Assembly: GCF_035984415.1 (NCBI RefSeq)
Contig: NZ_CP130720.1
Coordinates: forward strand, 7,502,001-7,566,000
DNA from: Streptomyces sp. NBC_01296
GTDB lineage: Bacteria; Actinomycetota; Actinomycetes; Streptomycetales; Streptomycetaceae
Direction of reading: 5' to 3'
Length of the DNA: 64,000 nucleotides
In this document: positions 58,647 through 64,000 of the stretch, piece after piece
Layout of the letters: every line of letters starts with the position of its first letter
How positions within the stretch are numbered: position 1 is the first letter of the stretch
Translations under genes and position numbers: made by a program
The notes under the pieces: model-generated
Database searches by the model: none
Told to the model about the DNA's origin: nothing
Seen by the model: only the letters and a program-made list of their open reading frames with translations

Positions 58647-59324
58647 TCAGCGACCGCCGTCGGCAACGGCGTCGGCGAGCAGGCCCGGGAGGTCGCGCAT
58701 GTCGGTGAAGACGACCGTGCCCGGGCCGACGAGGTGGGACGCCGGCGTCAGGCCGCCCGCGTAGCCGAAGGAGCGCATGCCGGCCGCGCGGGCGGCCTCG
58801 ACGCCCGGGCGGCTGTCCTCGACCACCGCGCAGGCCGAGGGGTCGACGCCCATGCGCCGGGCGGCGTACAGGAAGACGTCGGGGGCGGGCTTGCCGCGGG
58901 CGACCTCGGTGGCGCTGTGGATGCGGCCCGCGAAGCGCTCGTAGAGGCCGGTGCGGCCGAGGGTGTGCTGCATCTTCTCGTGGCTGCCGCTGGAGGCGAC
59001 GCAGGTCGGCAGGGTGATCGCGGCGAGCGCCTCGGGCAGGCCGTCCACCGGGGTGAGCCCGGCGTCCACCGCTTCCGTGTGCATCTGCGCGAAGCGCTCC
59101 TCCCACTTCCGGGCGGCCTCCGAGCCGAGGCGGTCGGCGACCAGCTCCCGGTTCGAGGCGCTGGAGCGGCCGATGAACAGGCTGATCGCCTCGTCCTCGG
59201 TGAGCGGCCAACCGAACTCCGCGCCGAGGGCGACGTTCACGCGGGTCGCGATCCGCTCGGTGTCGACGAGGACCCCGTCGCAGTCGAATATGACGAGTTC
59301 GAACGGCTCAGTCGAAGTGATCAT
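58647..59324 (-). CDS. HAD-superfamily phosphatase, beta-phosphoglucomutase-like
   Basis: Predicted 225 residues. FDCDGVLVDTE near residue 13 holds the nucleophile Asp and the Asp two positions on. ASSGSHEKMQ near 110 is motif II, GKPAPDVFLYAARRMG near 145 supplies the Lys, and VVEDSRPGVEAARAAGM near 167 the acidic motif IV. A helical cap lies between 20 and 85. The family includes sugar phosphatases and phosphomutases. It is convergent with the GH5 gene and divergent from the beta-propeller gene. Confidence 0.88.
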   Translation of the reverse strand: MITSTEPFELVIFDCDGVLVDTERIATRVNVALGAEFGWPLTEDEAISLFIGRSSASNRELVADRLGSEAARKWEERFAQMHTEAVDAGLTPVDGLPEALAAITLPTCVASSGSHEKMQHTLGRTGLYERFAGRIHSATEVARGKPAPDVFLYAARRMGVDPSACAVVEDSRPGVEAARAAGMRSFGYAGGLTPASHLVGPGTVVFTDMRDLPGLLADAVADGGR

Positions 59325-59497
59325 GAGGGAAGGATAGGCGGGCCGGGAAGGCCCGGATCCGGCAATTCGGCATCCGATGCGTCAAGTGTGCTGAACGCGT
59401 GCCCAAAGAGGCCTAAGGTGCGCCCGTACGCACGGTTGCGAACGGCTGTACGGCTGTTTTCGGCCAGCACTGCACAGTGAACCGAACTGGGGGGCTC

Positions 59498-62230
59498 ATG
59501 CGTAGATCCAGAGGGCTGGCGGCCGCTCTCGCCCTGTCCCTGGCCGGCACCGGCGCAGGGATCGGCCTCGGCCTCGTCCCGCAGGCGGCGGCCATCACCC
59601 CGCCCGTGGCCTTCACCGCCGATGCGCTGTCCACCTGGCAGCCCAACGGCGTCGTCTGGGCCCTCGCCGAGGCGGGCGGCACGGTGTTCGTCGGCGGCAC
59701 GTTCTCCGCCGTACGCCCGCCCGACGGCGCCGACGGCAGCGAGCAGCCAGCGGTGAACTTCGCCGCACTCGACGCCGCGACCGGCGCCCCGACCTCCTGC
59801 AACCTCTCCTTCACGGTCGGCGGCGGCACCGCCACCGTCCGCGCCCTCACCCTCTCGCCGGACAAGAAGACCCTGTACGCGGGCGGCTACTTCGGCGCCG
59901 TCAACGGCACCCCGGCCTCCAGCCTCGCCGCCATCGACGTGGCGACCTGTACCGTCAAGGGCTCCTTCCGGCCGGCCTTCGCCGCAACCGTCCGCGCCCT
60001 GGCCGTCACGAACGACACCGTCTACGCGGGCGGCGACTTCCTCACCGTCGCCGGCCAGCAGCGCGAGCGCTTCGCCGCCGTCGACGCGGCCGACGGCGCG
60101 CTGCGGCCCTTCACGGCCGACGCCGACGAGCCGGGCCGCGCCGTCGAGGTCACCCCCGACGGCAACCACGTCGTCCTCGGCGGCGACTTCTTCACCGTCA
60201 ACGGTACGAACACGCACGCGCTGGCCGTCGTCGACGCCACCAGCGGCGCGCTCACCAAGACCTACCCCGGCTTCATCGAGACCAACTCCGTCGTCAACGA
60301 CATCGCGACCGACGCGACCGGCTTCTACACCGCCAACGAAGGCACCGGCGGCGGCGTCTTCGACGGCCGGATCGCGCTCAACCTGAGCGACTGGGGCCAG
60401 CGCTGGCGCGACACCTGCCTCGGCGCCACGCAGGCCGTGCTCCCGTACCAGAACGTGCTCTACAGCGCCTCGCACGCCCACGACTGCTCCAGCGTGGGCG
60501 AATATCCGGACGGGCAGCGCCACCACCTCCTCGCACAGCCGACCACCAGCGTCGGCAAGCTGGGCTGGGCCCCCGACACCAACGACGGCATCGGCGAGGG
60601 CATCGGACCGCGCGTGATGGCGGTCGGCTCCCAGGGCGGCGTCCAGTACCTGTGGGTCGGCGGCGAGTTCACGACCGTCAACGGTTCCGGGCAGCAGAGC
60701 CTGACCCGGTTCGCGTCCACCGGCGACACGGGCGCGCCCACGGTCCCCGTCGCGACCGCGGCGAGCTTCAAACCCGGTGAGGTACAGGTGCGCTGGCGCA
60801 CCAGCCTCGACCTGGACGACAGCGCGCTGACGTACCGGATCTACCGCAACGGCTCGGGCACGCCGATCGCGACGGTCACGGCGGACTCGCTCTTCTTCAA
60901 GCGCCCGCAGGCCTCCTGGACCGACACCACCGTCGCCGCGGGCCAGTCGTACACGTACCGGGTGACGGCAACCGACGCGGCCGGAAACACCAGCGCCCTG
61001 TCGGCGACCGCGAGCGTGACCGTCCCGACCTCGGTCGACGCCTACCCGAACCAGGTCCGTACGGACGGCGCCCAGCTGTTCTGGCGCTACGACGAGTCGG
61101 CCCTGCCGAACGTCGCCGACTCCTCGGGCAGCGGCAACCAGAACGGCGTCCACCTCAACGCTCCCGCCCTGCGCCAGACACCCGGCGCGGTCTCGGGCGC
61201 GAGCACGGCGATCGGCTTCAACGGAACGGACACCCGGGTCTACGGGGACCTGCGCCAGAACATCGGCAGCAGCTACACCATCGAGACCTGGTTCAAGACG
61301 AACACCACCCGGGGCGGCAAGCTCTTCGGCTTCGGCAACAACCAGGTGCGCGGCAGCAACCAGTACGACAAGCACCTCTACATGACCAATGACGGGCGCA
61401 TCGTCTTCGGCGTCTACACCGGCGCCACCCGCACCGTCACCACCGGCGCCGCCTACAACGACGACAAGTGGCACCACGCCGTCGCCACCCAGGGACCGGG
61501 CGGCATGGTCCTCTACGTGGACGGCGCCCAGAAGGGCACCCTCGCCGTCACCACGCACGAGAACTACGCCGGCTACTGGCACGCCGGCGGCGACAGCCTC
61601 GGCGGCTGGCCGGACCGCCCGACCAGCGAGTTCTGGGCGGGCCGGCTCGACGAGACCGCCGTCTACCCGAGCGTCCTGAGCGCGGCCCAGGTGCAGAACC
61701 ACTACGCCCTGGCCACCGCCCCGGCCGACTCGGTCGTCCAGGTGCAGGCCACCGAGGACACGTACGCCAACGCGGGCGCCCCGGACACGAATTACGGGAC
61801 CTCGTCCTCCCTCGCCGTACGGGGCACCTCGCTGTACGCGAGCTACCTGCGCTTCACCCTGCCCGCCGCGCCCGCGGGCACCGTGCTCAAGTCGGCCGCC
61901 CTCAGCGTGAAGACCAGCACGATGAGCGGAGCCGGTACGGCGGACACGGTCTCGGTGGTCCCGGTCACCGGCAGCTGGACCGAGGCCGGCGCCACCTACA
62001 ACAACCGCCCCGCCACCGGCACTCCGGCCCTCGGCAGTTTCGCCGGGATCCCGGACGGCACGGCGGTGCACACCACCGGCCTGGCCACGGCCGCCCTCGC
62101 GGGCGCACTCGGCACGAGCTACAGCCTGGCCCTGACCAGCCCCGGTACGGACGCCCTGTGGCTGTGGTCCTCCGAGGCGACGGCGAACGAAGGCACGCCG
62201 CAGCTGACGCTGACCTTCGGCGCGCCCTAG
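59498..62230 (+). CDS. Large secreted beta-propeller/FnIII/LamG/DNRLRE-type protein
   Basis: Predicted 910 residues; GGGGGG five bases before the ATG, with a GTG at 59477 in frame. A signal peptide (RRSRGLAAALALSLAGTGAGIGLGL, then AAA) is followed by a beta-propeller (about 45-400) with five repeats of the form (V/L)xxGGxFxxV: VFVGGTFSAV, LYAGGYFGAV, VYAGGDFLTV, VVLGGDFFTV and LWVGGEFTTV. A fibronectin III domain (about 415-510), a LamG/concanavalin-like domain (about 520-740) and a terminal DNRLRE/CBM96-type domain (750-910; DTYANAGAPDTNYGT) come next. No enzyme motif is visible. It probably binds extracellular polysaccharide or host surfaces. Monocistronic; a perfect hairpin ends it. Confidence 0.84.
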   Translation: MRRSRGLAAALALSLAGTGAGIGLGLVPQAAAITPPVAFTADALSTWQPNGVVWALAEAGGTVFVGGTFSAVRPPDGADGSEQPAVNFAALDAATGAPTSCNLSFTVGGGTATVRALTLSPDKKTLYAGGYFGAVNGTPASSLAAIDVATCTVKGSFRPAFAATVRALAVTNDTVYAGGDFLTVAGQQRERFAAVDAADGALRPFTADADEPGRAVEVTPDGNHVVLGGDFFTVNGTNTHALAVVDATSGALTKTYPGFIETNSVVNDIATDATGFYTANEGTGGGVFDGRIALNLSDWGQRWRDTCLGATQAVLPYQNVLYSASHAHDCSSVGEYPDGQRHHLLAQPTTSVGKLGWAPDTNDGIGEGIGPRVMAVGSQGGVQYLWVGGEFTTVNGSGQQSLTRFASTGDTGAPTVPVATAASFKPGEVQVRWRTSLDLDDSALTYRIYRNGSGTPIATVTADSLFFKRPQASWTDTTVAAGQSYTYRVTATDAAGNTSALSATASVTVPTSVDAYPNQVRTDGAQLFWRYDESALPNVADSSGSGNQNGVHLNAPALRQTPGAVSGASTAIGFNGTDTRVYGDLRQNIGSSYTIETWFKTNTTRGGKLFGFGNNQVRGSNQYDKHLYMTNDGRIVFGVYTGATRTVTTGAAYNDDKWHHAVATQGPGGMVLYVDGAQKGTLAVTTHENYAGYWHAGGDSLGGWPDRPTSEFWAGRLDETAVYPSVLSAAQVQNHYALATAPADSVVQVQATEDTYANAGAPDTNYGTSSSLAVRGTSLYASYLRFTLPAAPAGTVLKSAALSVKTSTMSGAGTADTVSVVPVTGSWTEAGATYNNRPATGTPALGSFAGIPDGTAVHTTGLATAALAGALGTSYSLALTSPGTDALWLWSSEATANEGTPQLTLTFGAP

Positions 62231-62252
62231 GGGTGAGTGCTGGTGACTCCAC

Positions 62253-62289
62253 CGGAGGGGCGCGGACCGTAACGGGCCGCGCCCCTCCG
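62253..62289. terminator. Bidirectional terminator between the LamG and DUF3224 genes
   Basis: CGGAGGGGCGCGG and CCGCGCCCCTCCG form a perfect 13-bp stem around an 11-base loop, between two convergent stops. Confidence 0.75.
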
Positions 62290-62314
62290 TCGTGCGGGCG
62301 CTGCCCCGCCCTGC

Positions 62315-62767
62315 CTAGGCCACCGTGTAGGTGAACTCGTACGGGACGGACGTGTCGCCGTGGCGGTACGTGAACGAGCCGGAGCCCGCCAGCCCGGCCA
62401 GCTCGCCCGTCGCGGAGCCCGGGACCACCTCGAAGGTGCACCGGGTGCCGGCGGCGTCGAACGTGCCGCGCTGCTCCATGACGAACGTGCCCCTGCGGCC
62501 GTCGACGGTGCCCGACAGGAGCTCCATGCCGGTGTAGGAGCCGGAGCCCTCCCCGGTGTACGTGAACGTGTAGCCGGCGTTGGTCGCCCCGGCCTCGATC
62601 CCGCCCGCGAAGGAGTTGACGACCGTGGAGCGGGCGAGGCGCGGGGTGGATTCGGCCGGACCGATCGGCTGCTCCTGCCAGTCGGCGAAGGTGAAACTGC
62701 CGGTGGTACGAGCGGCAGTAGGAGTGGTGGCACGGGCGGTGGCACCGATGGTGGTACGGGCGGACAT
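62315..62767 (-). CDS. DUF3224 protein
   Basis: Predicted 150 residues. From FTFADWQEQPIGPAESTPRLARSTVVNSFAGGIEAGATNAGYTFTYTGEGSGSYTGMELLSGTVDGRRGTFVMEQRGTF to the end it matches DUF3224, a small beta-barrel family, possibly lipocalin-like, of unknown function. The N-terminal 20 residues are Thr/Ala-rich. It is divergent from the WYL regulator across the 41-bp palindrome and is probably its main target. Confidence 0.85.
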   Translation of the reverse strand: MSARTTIGATARATTPTAARTTGSFTFADWQEQPIGPAESTPRLARSTVVNSFAGGIEAGATNAGYTFTYTGEGSGSYTGMELLSGTVDGRRGTFVMEQRGTFDAAGTRCTFEVVPGSATGELAGLAGSGSFTYRHGDTSVPYEFTYTVA

Positions 62768-62824
62768 GGCGGACCTCCTGGTTCACGGCCGGGCGGGCTC
62801 GGTCCCTCCGGCGCGAGTACAGCC

Positions 62825-62865
62825 TGTCCGGGATACCTGACATCCTCTGTCAGGTATCCCGGACA
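62825..62865. promoter_or_regulatory. Perfect 41-bp palindromic operator of the WYL regulator
   Basis: TGTCCGGGATACCTGACA and its exact inverted complement are separated by five bases, TCCTC. The centre ATACCTGACA-N5-TGTCAGGTAT has the form typical of YafY/WYL regulator sites. It sits ten bases before the regulator's ATG and 57 bp before the DUF3224 start, so it can repress both. Confidence 0.85.
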
Positions 62866-62875
62866 CAATGGCCCC

Positions 62876-63856
62876 ATGCGCGCCGACCGGCTCCTCTCCC
62901 TGCTCCTCCTGCTGCAGAACCGCGGCCGGATGACCGCACCCGAACTGGCCGCCGAGCTCGAGGTGTCGGTCCGCACCGTCCACCGGGACATCGAAGCCCT
63001 CGGTGCCTCCGGCGTCCCGGTCCAGGCCGACCGAGGGCCCGCCGGCGGCTACCGGCTCATGGACGGCTACCGCACCCGGCTCACCGGCCTCACCGACGCC
63101 CAGGCCGGCTCGCTCTTCCTCGCCGGTGCGCCCGGCCCCGCGCAGGAGCTGGGCCTCGGCGCAGATCTGGCCGCCGCCCAGCTCAAGCTCCAGGCCGCGC
63201 TGCCCGCCGCACTCGCCGACCGGGCCCGCCGGCTCCAGGACCGCTTCCACCTGGACGCCCCGGCCTGGTTCCGCGACGCCGACCCCGTCCCGCACCTCGC
63301 GCAGATCGCGCAGGCCGTCTGGGACCAGCGCGTACTGCTCACCCACTACCGCCGCTGGAGCGGCGAGGAGCGGGCCGGGCGCCCGCTGCACCCCCTCGGC
63401 CTCGTCCTCAAGGGCGGCATCTGGTACCTGGTGGCGCGGGCCGCCGACGGGCGCGCGCGCAGCTACCGGGTCTCGCGGTTCCTCGCCGTGGACACCGCGG
63501 AGGAGGGTTTCGAGCGTCCGGCCGGCTTCGAACTCGCCGCGTACTGGGCGGAGTCCGCCCGCCGGATGGAGGAGGCGACCCGACAGGGGACCGCCCGGCT
63601 GCTGTTGTCCCCGCGCGGCCGCCGGCTGCTGCCGATGCAGTTCGGCGCCGCAGGCGTACGGGCGCTGGCCGGCGCCGGGCCGGCCGACCCCGCGGACCCG
63701 GACGGCTGGATCCGCGTCGACCTCGACGTCGAATCCCAGGCCGTAGCCGTCGGGGACCTGCTCCGACTGGGCACCGAGGCCGAGGTCCTCGGCCCGCCCG
63801 AGCTCCGGCAGGCCCTCGCGGACACGGTCGCCGCGCTGGCCGAACGGTACGGCTGA
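62876..63856 (+). CDS. YafY-type WYL-domain transcriptional regulator
   Basis: Predicted 326 residues. The N-terminal HTH_11 reads RLLSLLLLLQNRGRMTAPELAAELEVSVRTVHRDIEALGASGVPVQADRGPAGGYRL (about 4-62). A middle helical part follows, then the WYL domain with HPLGLVLKGGIWYLVARAADGRARSYRVSRFLAV near 175-210, where WYL appears as exact W-Y-L. WYL domains bind ligands or nucleic acid. The operator ahead of it indicates autoregulation together with the DUF3224 gene. Confidence 0.9.
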   Translation: MRADRLLSLLLLLQNRGRMTAPELAAELEVSVRTVHRDIEALGASGVPVQADRGPAGGYRLMDGYRTRLTGLTDAQAGSLFLAGAPGPAQELGLGADLAAAQLKLQAALPAALADRARRLQDRFHLDAPAWFRDADPVPHLAQIAQAVWDQRVLLTHYRRWSGEERAGRPLHPLGLVLKGGIWYLVARAADGRARSYRVSRFLAVDTAEEGFERPAGFELAAYWAESARRMEEATRQGTARLLLSPRGRRLLPMQFGAAGVRALAGAGPADPADPDGWIRVDLDVESQAVAVGDLLRLGTEAEVLGPPELRQALADTVAALAERYG

Positions 63857-63891
63857 CACCGCCGGTGCCCCGGAGATCCGTCGGACTGACC

Positions 63892-64000
63892 ATGGCGCTG
63901 ACCACGGTCGCCCGTACCCCGTGCCCCGTACCCCGCACGCCGCGGGGCACCGAGGTATTCCGCGTACTGGTGGTGGCCGGCCGGGCGCCGGCGGACCGAC
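63892..64000 (+). CDS. Possible start of an unidentified gene, truncated by the right edge
   Basis: From an ATG at 63892, 36 codons stay open to the end (MALTTVARTPCPVPRTPRGTEVFRVLVVAGRAPADR). The third-base G/C content is high, as in genes here, but no ribosome site is close and no family can be recognised. Confidence 0.25.
   Translation, partial: MALTTVARTPCPVPRTPRGTEVFRVLVVAGRAPADR

Noticed and set aside
63408..63950. Minus-strand open frame of 180 codons at the right end
   Set aside because: It is antisense to the WYL regulator and Arg/Pro-rich; no ribosome site or domain.

Overview
The window is very GC-rich actinobacterial chromosome and almost certainly Streptomyces. Third codon positions are nearly always G or C. 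Shine-Dalgarno motifs of the GGAGG type precede most starts. The gene content is also typical: an NsdA-type developmental regulator, DUF397, a mycothiol-dependent enzyme, roadblock/LC7 proteins, a subtilisin-inhibitor-like protein, a SpoIIE-type phosphatase and a stand-alone DUF4242. I see no rRNA, tRNA, CRISPR array, insertion sequence or prophage, so this looks like ordinary accessory or arm-proximal chromosome.

Left part (1-31 kb) is dominated by acyl-CoA and steroid-like metabolism. It holds a flavin oxidoreductase plus a FadD-type acyl-CoA synthetase (453-3163), an acylase and a second FadD (5590-9806), and a tautomerase/SDR pair divergent from a LysR regulator (10749-12864). Next come phenylacetate-CoA ligase (12830-14131) and a set matching the mycobacterial and rhodococcal C24-branched sterol side-chain genes: fadD19-like, divergent from echA19-like, a DUF35 protein, ltp4-like and ltp3-like (15535-21653). 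A Tat-exported 3-ketosteroid-delta1-dehydrogenase-like flavoprotein follows at 28785-30584. Three of these promoters (upstream of 453, between 17178 and 17369, and upstream of 30584) carry the same 17-bp palindrome, TCTGA-N7-TCAGA followed by AAA. I interpret it as the operator of one regulon. No cognate regulator lies next to these genes in the window.

Middle part (21-45 kb) is mixed: DUF397, an LtrA-like membrane protein, a large LuxR-family (LAL) ATPase whose DNA-binding domain looks eroded, a mycothiol-dependent enzyme, an APH-fold kinase divergent from an NsdA-like TPR regulator, a PAS-SpoIIE phosphatase, a DUF4242 protein and a two-subunit molybdenum hydroxylase. Two PucR-type regulators flank a KimA-like potassium transporter, and a TetR regulator follows.

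Right part (45-64 kb) starts with a solitary IclR-type winged helix and a four-gene roadblock/DUF4388 array. It continues with a TagF-like cell-wall glycopolymer synthase, a sirtuin, a GNAT protein, a protease inhibitor, a GH5 glycosidase with a triplicated cysteine module, a HAD phosphatase and a large secreted beta-propeller/FnIII/LamG protein. It ends with a WYL-type regulator divergent from a DUF3224 protein across a perfect 41-bp palindromic operator. Many convergent gene pairs are separated by GC-rich hairpins.
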